From Vulcanimicrobiota bacterium (GTDB lineage Bacteria > Vulcanimicrobiota > Vulcanimicrobiia > Vulcanimicrobiales > Vulcanimicrobiaceae): a stretch of 64,000 nt of DNA. Where the stretch lies: assembly GCA_003168375.1 (NCBI GenBank), contig PMSI01000007.1:62001-126000 (forward strand), read 5' to 3'. Below are positions 42,482 through 49,399 of this stretch, piece after piece (position 1 is the stretch's first letter; the number at the start of each line of letters is the position of its first letter). The notes under the pieces were generated by a model, which was given only the letters and a program-made list of their open reading frames with translations, did no database searches and was not told the DNA's origin. Both the position numbers and the translations under genes were made by a program.

Positions 42482-43560
42482 GCGTCGATGACTTCGCGCA
42501 CCATCGCCTCGGGACGCTCTGAGAAGTCGGAACCGTTGCTCAGCACGATCACGGCGAGATCGTCGTCCGGGAAGATCGCGTTGTAGCAGTACCCGCCGGC
42601 GTTCGGCGTCAGGCCGTTGTGCCATACTTCGCGGTGTCCCGCCACGGTGTCCGGCACGAAGCCCATCGCGTAGGATCCGTCGTGGCCGTCGGGCGGCGTC
42701 CAGAGGTCGTGCATCGACTGCGGTCCCAGGAGCGTACCGTGGATCAGCGCGGTGTCCCAGCGCGCGAGATCGGTCGCGCTCGCGACGACGCTGCCGTCGC
42801 CGTAGAACAGATCGAGGCTGATGATCGGGGCCGGCACGGTGAACGCCGTCGCGCCGACGTACGGCGTCGCGTGCGGCACACTTTGCGCAGCCAGGCCGGC
42901 GCCGCTCGAGGTCATCCCGAGCGGCGCGAAGATCTTGCCGCGCAGATACGCATCGTACGTCATACCGGAGGCGCGTGCGACGATGCCCGCCAGCGCGGCG
43001 TAGTTCGTATTGCTGTACTCGAAGCGCGCCCCCGGTTCGAAGTCGGGGTGGTCGGTGGCGAGGATTGCGAAGATCCGCTGGGGGGAGATCGTGCCGGTCA
43101 GCGGCCACGGGTGCTCGGCCATTGAGGGATAGTTGTGCAATCCCGACATCTGATTCAGCAGCATCCGCAGCGTAATCGCGTTCGCGTTCGGCAAAGAGGG
43201 CAGGTATCGCGCGAGCGGGTCGTCGAGGCCAAGTTTTCCGGCGTCGCGCAACTGCAGCACGGCGGCGGCCGTGAACTGTTTGCTGATCGACCCGACGGCG
43301 AAGCGCGTGCCGGCGGTGACCGGCTCGTTCCGGGATACGTTGGCGAGGCCGAATCCCCGGGCATAGACCGTCCGCCCGCGGTGGACCACCGCGAACGCAA
43401 ACCCCGGTGCGCCCTGTTTCGCCAGAGCGCGCGCGCCGATGGCGTCGAACGCCGCCCGAGGCGGGTCCACCGCGTCGGCGGCGTGGGCGCAAGCCGGCCA
43501 CGCCAGTGCCGCCGCGAGCGCCAGCGCCGGCGCCGAGATCGTTCGAACCACAACCCGCAT
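42436..43560 (-). CDS. Exported serine hydrolase, class C beta-lactamase fold
   Basis: A 374-residue enzyme with a signal peptide (about 1-28, ending ACAHA) and a serine beta-lactamase/DD-peptidase fold. SxxK is Ser91-Ile-Ser-Lys94 in GSISKQFTAA, Tyr-x-Asn is YSN in FEYSNTNYAAL, and HNG near the C-terminus replaces KTG. Such proteins are esterases or D-aminopeptidases more often than beta-lactamases. Divergent from pyrD, 75 bases away. Confidence 0.85.
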   Translation of the reverse strand: MRVVVRTISAPALALAAALAWPACAHAADAVDPPRAAFDAIGARALAKQGAPGFAFAVVHRGRTVYARGFGLANVSRNEPVTAGTRFAVGSISKQFTAAAVLQLRDAGKLGLDDPLARYLPSLPNANAITLRMLLNQMSGLHNYPSMAEHPWPLTGTISPQRIFAILATDHPDFEPGARFEYSNTNYAALAGIVARASGMTYDAYLRGKIFAPLGMTSSGAGLAAQSVPHATPYVGATAFTVPAPIISLDLFYGDGSVVASATDLARWDTALIHGTLLGPQSMHDLWTPPDGHDGSYAMGFVPDTVAGHREVWHNGLTPNAGGYCYNAIFPDDDLAVIVLSNGSDFSERPEAMVREVIDAYFLHRIPLTPTGAK

Positions 43561-43635
43561 CGGCTGCTGGGCTGGACGACGAGCGGCGGTTCTCCCCGGG
43601 TAGCCTTTTTCGGCGGCGGCGGGTTAGAAGGCGCG

Positions 43636-44685
43636 GTGTTCGACCCGTATCTGCTTGCCAAACCGTTCCTGCACGCGCTCGACCCCGAAGACGCGCACGA
43701 GCTCACACTGTGCGCGCTCGAGATGAACGTCGTCCCCGGCCAGCCGCGCGGCGACGATCCGATCCTCGCGACGTCGCTGTTCGGTCGCCGGTTGACCAAT
43801 CCGGTTGGGCTCGCGGCCGGGTTCGACAAGGACGGCCGCGTCTACGAGCGGATGGGTGCCCATGGTTTCGGGTTCGCCGAGATCGGCGGCGTCACGCCGC
43901 TCGCGCAGAAGGGCAACCCGCGGCCGCGCGTCTTCCGCCTTCCCGAGGACGGTGCCGTCATCAACCGGATGGGGTTTCCGAACGAAGGCGCCGACGCGCT
44001 CGAGCGGCGGCTGCGCCGCAAGGGCCGGCCCGAGATCGGCTTCGGAATCAACCTCGCCTCGAACGCCGACAGCGCCGATCCCGCCGACGATTTCGTTCGG
44101 CTCGCGCGGCGCTTCGCGCACTATGCCGACTATCTCACGCTCGACGTCTCGTGCCCGAACACGGCGAACGGACAAGTCTTCCTCGACCCCGCCCGGCTCG
44201 CCGACCTGCTCGCGCGCATCGCCGCGATCGACTGGGAATCGAACCGTCCGACGCTGGTCGCAAAGCTTTCGCCCGACGCCGAGGACGCGCTGCTCGAACG
44301 GCTCGTCGAGACGCTTCTCGCGGCGCGCATCGACGGGATCGTCGTCGCCAACACGACGCGTCAGCGCCCGCCCGGGCTGCGCAGCTATCACGCGCGCGAA
44401 GCGGGCGGCCTGTCGGGGACGCCGCTGTTCGCGCTGTCGAGCGCGACGCTCGCGCGCGTGCGCACGCTAACGGGGGGAACCGTTCCGCTGATCGCGGTCG
44501 GCGGAATATCGAGCGGTGCCGACGCGTACGCGATGATCCGCGCCGGCGCTTCAGCCGTGCAGATCTACACGGGGCTGATCTACGCGGGAACGGCGCTCGT
44601 GACCGGCATCAAGCGCGAGCTCGCAGTGCTGCTCCGCCGCGACGGCGCCGGCGCGCTCGCGGAGGCGGTCGGCGCCGCTACTTGA
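43636..44685 (+). CDS. pyrD: Dihydroorotate dehydrogenase, class 2 (quinone)
   Basis: A 349-residue membrane-associated flavoenzyme that oxidises dihydroorotate to orotate with quinone. The N-terminal amphipathic segment FDPYLLAKPFLHALDPEDAHEL is the class 2 membrane-docking extension. FMN-site landmarks are NPVGLAAGFDKDG, GFGINLASN and VGGISSGADAY. The catalytic Ser lies in DVSCPNT, as in class 2. GTG at 43636 is the first start after the family boundary. Its 3' end overlaps the next convergent gene by 8 bases. Confidence 0.94.
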   Translation: MFDPYLLAKPFLHALDPEDAHELTLCALEMNVVPGQPRGDDPILATSLFGRRLTNPVGLAAGFDKDGRVYERMGAHGFGFAEIGGVTPLAQKGNPRPRVFRLPEDGAVINRMGFPNEGADALERRLRRKGRPEIGFGINLASNADSADPADDFVRLARRFAHYADYLTLDVSCPNTANGQVFLDPARLADLLARIAAIDWESNRPTLVAKLSPDAEDALLERLVETLLAARIDGIVVANTTRQRPPGLRSYHAREAGGLSGTPLFALSSATLARVRTLTGGTVPLIAVGGISSGADAYAMIRAGASAVQIYTGLIYAGTALVTGIKRELAVLLRRDGAGALAEAVGAAT

Positions 44686-45145
44686 CCGCGCGGAACAGGA
44701 ACGAGCCGCCGATCTTGTGCGCCATGGTGTGGATGTCGCCGCGCATCGAGCGCAGGTCGCGGTCGAGCGCGCTCATCCCGGTCCCCATCAGTTTCAGCTT
44801 GCCGTCCATGGCGCCCAAGCGCTGCTCGGTCGCCGCCAGCCGGCCGTTCGTGCCGTCGAGTTTAACGTTCGTCGTGCCGAGCGTCGCCGACATCGCCTGA
44901 AGATGCCGGTCGAGCGTGGTCAGCTGCGCTTGCATCCCCGCCAGGCGGTCGAGCTTTACGCTCATATCGTCGAGCTTGGCCATGCGCTGGGCGACGGAGC
45001 CGAGGGTCTGATTCATCATATGGAGGTTCGACAGGACGTCTGCCACGGCGAAGACCGCCGCTGCCAGGACGAGTGCCGCGACGACGGCCCCTACCCAGAG
45101 GATCCCCTGCTCGCGCCTCGCGAGGCGCCCCGCTGTTGATACCAT
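44678..45145 (-). CDS. Membrane-anchored coiled-coil protein
   Basis: A 155-residue protein with one N-terminal helix (about 15-38, ILWVGAVVAALVLAAAVFAVADVL) and a long heptad-type region rich in Leu, Met and Lys (MNQTLGSVAQRMAKLDDMSVKLDRL...TTLDRHLQAMSATLGTTNVKLDGTN...). It resembles MCP-like or LPXTG-free coiled-coil anchors of unknown role. The stop overlaps pyrD by 8 bases. Confidence 0.65.
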   Translation of the reverse strand: MVSTAGRLARREQGILWVGAVVAALVLAAAVFAVADVLSNLHMMNQTLGSVAQRMAKLDDMSVKLDRLAGMQAQLTTLDRHLQAMSATLGTTNVKLDGTNGRLAATEQRLGAMDGKLKLMGTGMSALDRDLRSMRGDIHTMAHKIGGSFLFRAVK

Positions 45146-45221
45146 AGAGCAGCGTTGCCCAGAACCCGTGAAGAAAGCCTGAAGGCGTGGCCCTCCGGAA
45201 CCCGGGGTTCCTCCGGCGTGT

Positions 45222-45227
45222 TATAGT
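45222..45227 (+). promoter_or_regulatory. Likely -10 box for tmRNA
   Basis: TATAGT lies 30 bases before the tmRNA 5' end, consistent with a precursor trimmed at its 5' side. No recognisable -35 is at the right spacing, so this is a weak call. Confidence 0.35.
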
Positions 45228-45256
45228 GAGCGTTGGTCCACTTTGGACTCGTTCGC

Positions 45257-45617
45257 GGGGCTGAGTAGTTTCGACGGGGAGATCCGTGGCCGACGTAAGC
45301 AGGCGGAGCTGTGAGCCCTCCTAAAACGATCACAAGCGTTTTACACGCGAACAACGAATACGCTCTCGCTGCCTAACCAAGTAGGTTAACAGCGACCGTC
45401 CGCGAGAGGTAGCCGGATCCATCTCGCAGGCGGTCATGAAGTCCGGCTAGGACGCGGAGATCTCTCCGAGAAGCGTCCGAAACTCAACCGGGGATGCTGC
45501 GCGGCTGATTCCTGTACCGAGAAGCTGACGCGCTCAAGATAAAATCGGTGCTGAGCCTGGAGAAAACGGCGGTCCGGCTTTTCGGACCCGGGGGGCGGCT
45601 CCCCGGCAGCTCCACCA
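45257..45617 (+). ncRNA. ssrA: Transfer-messenger RNA
   Basis: A 361-base tmRNA that tags and releases stalled ribosomes with SmpB. 5' GGGGCTG pairs with 3' CAGCTCC, followed by A and an encoded CCA (45615-45617). GAGTAGTTTCGACGGGGA is the D-arm consensus. The tag frame runs GCG AAC AAC GAA TAC GCT CTC GCT GCC TAA at 45347-45376 and encodes ANNEYALAA, ending in the ALAA degradation signal. The T-stem CCGGGG/CCCCGG (45588-45593/45601-45606) closes a GGCGGCT loop instead of the usual TTCRANY. One-piece, non-permuted gene. Confidence 0.93.
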
Positions 45618-45632
45618 CTACCCCAACGTGAT

Positions 45633-45690
45633 GCAACATCCCAATGACGCGCAAGACCGCCCAACGGCGGGGTAGTCATTGGGATGTTGC
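45633..45690 (+). terminator. Strong inverted repeat behind tmRNA (possible terminator)
   Basis: GCAACATCCCAATGAC at 45633-45648 is perfectly complementary to GTCATTGGGATGTTGC at 45675-45690, with a 26-base loop, followed by GTTTTG. It starts 16 bases after the tmRNA CCA and could terminate it. The right arm is also the first forward member of the CATTGGG repeat family. Confidence 0.5.
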
Positions 45691-45744
45691 GTTTTGTCAC
45701 TGGGCAGTCTCGCGTGCGCGGGGCTAGTCATTGGGCTGTCGCGC
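45633..45744. repeat. CATTGGG repeat cluster, left flank (R1-R4)
   Basis: R1 (inverted, 45633-45648), R2 at 45675, R3 at 45696 (GTCACTGGGCAGT) and R4 at 45727 (GTCATTGGGCTGT) share the consensus GTCATTGGGCTGT. Forward copies are spaced 21 and 31 bases apart. The same family recurs at 46459-46540 on the other side of the orphan coiled-coil gene. No coding function is evident. Confidence 0.65.
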
Positions 45745-45841
45745 AACCGTGCTTTTGCTAGAAGCGTCGTTACGGAGTACAAGGTGCCCTGGCCCTCGAC
45801 CGAATGGGCACCTGCCGAAAGCGGAGCCGACGCGCACATCG

Positions 45842-46447
45842 ATGCCTATCAGAAACGATGGCGATGCGATTGAGGAGGCTATAAGAGAGCTTCTGACGTC
45901 TCGCGCTCTTGAGAACGATTTGAGGAAGGCGATTGCAGCGCACAACGCTTCGTCTGATCCGGTCGAACGGGCGGAGTTGCGTGCCGCCGCCGGGAGACTC
46001 TCGCACGAGCTTCATGCGATAAGGGTCGAAGGGCGCCTATCTCAGCAACTACTCGAAGTGTGGCGAGCAGCGCGCGAGGATCCGAGCGTGATGCGACGCC
46101 TGCAGGACGCATATTCATCGGCGAATCCGCAAATGGCGGACTTCGAAATCCGAAAATCGTCGTGGGACGGCGAGATAAGTTACGAAGAGTTGCACCTGTT
46201 GGGCACTCAACTTGACGAACTCGAAGCGACGATGCGCCTTGCCGAAAATGAGGCGGAGCGCTCCGCGCTCGAAAGCCGCGTCGAGGCTCTCAGGACGCAG
46301 GTAAAGGCCAAACGGGCGATGGTCCTCGAGGAAGAGGAGCGCTGGTGGCGTCAGACAGGCGAAAGAGAGTATCGAGCGGAGTGGGAGTTCGATGAACCAC
46401 CGCACGCTGTCGGGCCGTGGCCGGGACCGTTGGATTCGGACGAGTAG
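45842..46447 (+). CDS. Orphan coiled-coil protein between repeat clusters
   Basis: A 201-residue, highly charged helical protein. Residues 20-60 and 90-170 are rich in Glu, Arg, Leu and Ala, with heptad character (AIAAHNASSDPVERAELRAA, ELEATMRLAENEAERSALES, VEALRTQVKAKRAMVLEEEE). The C-terminus is acidic and Pro-rich (EFDEPPHAVGPWPGPLDSDE). No signal peptide or known family is seen. ATG at 45842 (MPIRND...) is chosen because the longer frame upstream runs through the repeats. Lower GC than its neighbours. Confidence 0.55.
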   Translation: MPIRNDGDAIEEAIRELLTSRALENDLRKAIAAHNASSDPVERAELRAAAGRLSHELHAIRVEGRLSQQLLEVWRAAREDPSVMRRLQDAYSSANPQMADFEIRKSSWDGEISYEELHLLGTQLDELEATMRLAENEAERSALESRVEALRTQVKAKRAMVLEEEERWWRQTGEREYRAEWEFDEPPHAVGPWPGPLDSDE

Positions 46448-46458
46448 GCCGCCGGAAG

Positions 46459-46540
46459 GCCATTGGGCTGTTAGCGCTCGAGTCCGAGAACCATTGGGCT
46501 GTTCGAGGCCCTTGGGCGGTCGCCAGTCATTGGGATGAAG
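46459..46540. repeat. CATTGGG repeat cluster, right flank (R5-R8)
   Basis: R5 at 46459 (CCATTGGGCTGTTAGCGC), R6 at 46490 (CCATTGGGCTGTTCGAGG), R7 at 46508 (CCTTGGGCGGTCGCC) and R8 at 46526 (GTCATTGGGATGAA). Spacings are 31, 18 and 18 bases. All are in the same orientation as R2-R4. The 31-base spacing is shared with R3-R4 on the left flank. Confidence 0.65.
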
Positions 46541-46658
46541 CCCCACTACCTGGAAGAACGCGCGCAAGCGCGTTTTTTCGTTCTTATCGCCCCTCTCGCG
46601 CGCCGAGCGGCGGGTGCGCAGGGAAGTACGGCCGCGCCGGCAGACTTGCATCCGAATC

Positions 46659-47360
46659 GTGCGACAAGAACTTCCGGCTGCGCGGGCGTGGGGCTTCGGG
46701 CTGGCCCCGAAGATCATCCTCGGAATCGGCGCCGGGTTCATGTTCGGGTTCGCCGTGCTGCTGTTCAGCATTCCGCTGATCGCGGCCCCGGTCGACGCGA
46801 CGAGCCTTTGGATCGTCGACGGCACCGGCGCCGTCTTGCTCGGATTCGCGTGCTTTTTCGTGTTCGGTCTGATCGCGCTGGCTCGCAGCCGCATCAGCAT
46901 CACCGGTACCACGCTGCACGCGACGATCCCCGATCATCATAACTGGTTGCTCGTCCCGAGTTTTCGGAGCGTCGCGGTCGATCTAGGACAGGTTCGCTCG
47001 GTCGACCGGCGCGAAGAAGCCGTGCGCGCGTTCGGGTTCACGACGATGCGCCGGTCGCTCTCGATCGTGACCGTCAGCGGGGAGCGTATCGGCCTGTTCA
47101 GCAACACGGAGAACGCCGTCGGGCAGATGCCGATCGCCGAGATCGCCGCAGCGATCGCCGCCGGCGCGGGCATCGGGGTCACCGACGATGGCTTGGTGCT
47201 GTCGCGCGCCGCCGGTCTCTACGGCGCCGCCTCGTCGGCCTGGACGGAAACCCCGCTCGACGCGGCAGGCGCCGCGAAGGTCCGGCGCGCCGCTGCCCGG
47301 ACGGCGCAGGTCGTCGCCGCCGTGCTGCTCCTCACCCTCGTCGTCCGCGCCTGCACCTGA
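46659..47360 (+). CDS. Membrane protein with possible PH-like domain
   Basis: About 233 residues with two N-terminal helices (about 16-40 and 52-72), a soluble middle (about 75-190: RISITGTTLHATIPDHHNW ... SFRSVAVDLGQVRSVDRREEAV ... RSLSIVTVSGERIGLFSN) that has the alternating pattern of bacterial PH/DUF304-type domains, and a C-terminal helix (QVVAAVLLLTLVVRAC). GTG at 46659 is preferred over GTG at 46614 because the added N-terminus is Arg-rich and unlike the rest. Function unknown. Confidence 0.55.
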   Translation: MRQELPAARAWGFGLAPKIILGIGAGFMFGFAVLLFSIPLIAAPVDATSLWIVDGTGAVLLGFACFFVFGLIALARSRISITGTTLHATIPDHHNWLLVPSFRSVAVDLGQVRSVDRREEAVRAFGFTTMRRSLSIVTVSGERIGLFSNTENAVGQMPIAEIAAAIAAGAGIGVTDDGLVLSRAAGLYGAASSAWTETPLDAAGAAKVRRAAARTAQVVAAVLLLTLVVRACT

Positions 47361-47400
47361 GCGGCGGCTCAATCTCTTTCATTCGTCGTCGGCAACAGCC

Positions 47401-47437
47401 CAACGACCGGCGACCACCCGGCACTGCCTGGTCGTTG
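47401..47437. terminator. Possible hairpin between convergent genes
   Basis: CAACGACC (47401-47408) and GGTCGTTG (47430-47437) form an 8-bp stem around a 21-base loop in the gap between two convergent genes. There is no T-tract, so termination is only a guess. Confidence 0.3.
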
Positions 47438-47471
47438 AGGCGTTGCGTCGCGTCGGGGAAAGAAGCGGATC

Positions 47472-48143
47472 TCAGGCCGAGGGGGATCCCGCTTGGTATT
47501 CGACTTCGCGCGCGAGGATCGCGAGCGCGGCGCGGGCCTGGTTCTGGATGTCGGTTGCCGTCAGGCCGTTCGCGAGCGTCGTCGGATCCGTCGCGCCGAC
47601 GGCGCTCGTCGAGCCGGATGCGTCCGTCGTGGAAGGCGCGCTCGAGGAAGATGAGGCCGACCCGCCGCCGCCATCGTGATGGTGGCGTCCCGAGTGAGCG
47701 CTCTGTGCTTTCTGCACGTCGGATTGGAGCGTCGCTTGCTGTGTGGGCGTGAGTATCGCGTTGATCTGCTGTTGGACGGTCGAAGGATCCGTGCCGGCGC
47801 TCTGCGCTTGTTGCAGGATGCCCTGGATCTTCGTCTTCTGATCGTCCGTCAGGTTGAGGTTTGCGAAGGGATCCGCGGGCGGGGTCTGCTGTTGCTGCTG
47901 CAGAGCCTGAAGGTCGGACTGCAGCGTCTTTTGCTGATCGGTCGTCAGGACACCGTTGATTTGCTTCTGGACGTCGGCCTGCGAGAGCCCCTGACTCTTG
48001 GCCTGATGCAGGATCGCTCGGATCTTCGCGCGCTGGTCCTCGGTGAGATTGAGGTTCGCGAAGGGGCGCAGCGACTGCGAGCCGTTGGAAGTGCCGTACA
48101 GGGACGACGCTCCCGTCAAGCTCGTGCTTTGGATGCCGCTCAT
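47472..48143 (-). CDS. Duplicated LTxxQ-repeat (Spy/CpxP-like) protein
   Basis: A 223-residue protein with two near-identical 50-residue units: PFANLNLTEDQRAKIRAILHQ... and PFANLNLTDDQKTKIQGILQQ..., each followed by QxxINxxLTxxQQxTLQSD. LT(E/D)DQ and LTxxQQ are the paired motifs of Spy/CpxP-type periplasmic chaperones. Between and after them are Gln-rich and Ser/His/Gly-rich stretches (SGRHHHDGGGG). No signal peptide is visible at the N-terminus, unlike Spy. ATG overlaps the stop of the small membrane protein upstream (ATGA). Confidence 0.62.
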   Translation of the reverse strand: MSGIQSTSLTGASSLYGTSNGSQSLRPFANLNLTEDQRAKIRAILHQAKSQGLSQADVQKQINGVLTTDQQKTLQSDLQALQQQQQTPPADPFANLNLTDDQKTKIQGILQQAQSAGTDPSTVQQQINAILTPTQQATLQSDVQKAQSAHSGRHHHDGGGGSASSSSSAPSTTDASGSTSAVGATDPTTLANGLTATDIQNQARAALAILAREVEYQAGSPSA

Positions 48144-48361
48144 TGTGGTGAACTGCCTTTCACGATGGTGTCGATGCCGAAGCCGGGCGACACGATGCGC
48201 CGGCTCCTGAGAAGGTCATCGGCCGCGATCCTTGGACCGGACTGGGGCCGGCCTGGGACGTGCGAGGCTAAGAGCATCGCGTACGCCATGGTGAAAAAAC
48301 AAAGAGCAGTCGCGGCTGCCGAGACGAGGAGCACGCCGAGGAGCCGCTTCAGCCACACCAT
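48140..48361 (-). CDS. Small single-span membrane protein (73 aa)
   Basis: A 73-residue protein with one hydrophobic helix (about 6-31, LLGVLLVSAAATALCFFTMAYAMLL) and a soluble tail of about 40 residues. ATG at 48361 is chosen because the longer frame runs antisense into the acetyltransferase gene. Its stop overlaps the LTxxQ-protein start. Probably functions with that protein, but no family is recognised. Confidence 0.5.
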   Translation of the reverse strand: MVWLKRLLGVLLVSAAATALCFFTMAYAMLLASHVPGRPQSGPRIAADDLLRSRRIVSPGFGIDTIVKGSSPQ

Positions 48362-48403
48362 CGGCCCCGATGATACCGGATTTGCGGTCGCGAACGGGAG
48401 GGG

Positions 48404-49399
48404 ATGCCGGTAACGATGCGGCCCTTGGAGCGATCGGATTGGCGCGCTCTGAAAGACCTCCGGCTCCACGCGCTGCGCACCGAACCCGGAGTCTTCTTCA
48501 GTTCGCACGAGCGCGAAGTCGGGGCGGCCGACGACGTCTGGCAGGACCTCGCGGCCGGCGCGGGCGGCCTACAGGTCTTCGGCGCGTTCGACGGCGCGGT
48601 GCTGGTCGGCATCACCGGCGTCTTCCCGCATCGCGACGATCCGACCGGCGCCACCGCGGCGCTCGGCATGACCTACTTGCGGCCGGACTATCGGCGGCGA
48701 GGGCTGTCCGCGCTGTTCTACGAGACCCGGCTGCGGTGGATCCGCGAGCAGCCGCGCTTCACGCGCGTCGCCGTCTCGCACCGCCGCTCGAACGAAGCCT
48801 CGCGGCGCGCGATCGAGCGGGCGCGATTCGTCAGGCTCGGCGCGCTGTCTCGGACCTGGCCCGACGGCGGCGTCGAGGACGAGTTGCAGTACGAGCTGCG
48901 GCTGGCGCATGCCGCCGACACGACGATCGTCGAGCTGCGCGACGAGGATTTCGCGGAGATGCTGCGCGGCGCGCCGTACGTGCGGCCCGGGCTCGCGGTG
49001 CCGCCGGGCGGCGTCGACGATCCGGTCGTCGTGTCGCACGTTCGACGCATCGTCGCGAGGCTGCGCGACGACGGGTACCAGGGCGGGCACTGGATGATCG
49101 TCGCGGGCGGCGAGGCCGTCGGACTGTGCGGGATCAAGTACCCGCCGTCGGCGGAAGGCGAAGTCGAGATCGGCTACGGGATCGCGGCGAGCCGGCACCG
49201 CCGCGGCCATATGACACGCGGGCTCGCGCTCGTCCTGGGTGCGTTCGACAGCGATCCGTCGATTGGCACCGTGATCGCCGAGACCGCCGTCGACAACATC
49301 GCCTCGCAGCGCGTCCTCGCAAGCAACGGATTCGAACGCATCGGAACGCGCGTCGATCCCGCCGACGGTGAACTGGTCACATGGCGAAAGCGGCTCTGA
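48404..49399 (+). CDS. Tandem GNAT acetyltransferase
   Basis: A 331-residue protein with two GNAT domains. Domain 1 (about 1-165) has YLRPDYRRRGLSALFY as its acetyl-CoA loop and HRRSNEASRRAIERARF. Domain 2 (about 172-331) has IAASRHRRGHMTRGLALVL and DNIASQRVLASNGFERIG, the RimJ/RimL-like ending. Both acetyl-CoA pyrophosphate loops look intact. Substrate unknown. A GGGAGGGG ribosome binding site precedes the ATG. The stop overlaps the permease start by 19 bases. Confidence 0.82.
   Translation: MPVTMRPLERSDWRALKDLRLHALRTEPGVFFSSHEREVGAADDVWQDLAAGAGGLQVFGAFDGAVLVGITGVFPHRDDPTGATAALGMTYLRPDYRRRGLSALFYETRLRWIREQPRFTRVAVSHRRSNEASRRAIERARFVRLGALSRTWPDGGVEDELQYELRLAHAADTTIVELRDEDFAEMLRGAPYVRPGLAVPPGGVDDPVVVSHVRRIVARLRDDGYQGGHWMIVAGGEAVGLCGIKYPPSAEGEVEIGYGIAASRHRRGHMTRGLALVLGAFDSDPSIGTVIAETAVDNIASQRVLASNGFERIGTRVDPADGELVTWRKRL

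Noticed and set aside
42436-43560. Antibiotic resistance beta-lactamase
   Set aside because: The fold is right but the KTG element is HNG and the SxxK/YxN context matches esterase or peptidase-type serine hydrolases.
45731-45841. N-terminal extension of the coiled-coil protein
   Set aside because: The extension is translated from the repeat cluster and differs in composition; ATG 45842 gives a coherent start.
45633-46540. CRISPR array
   Set aside because: Repeats are about 13 bases, degenerate and irregularly spaced, one is inverted, and there are no cas genes in the window.
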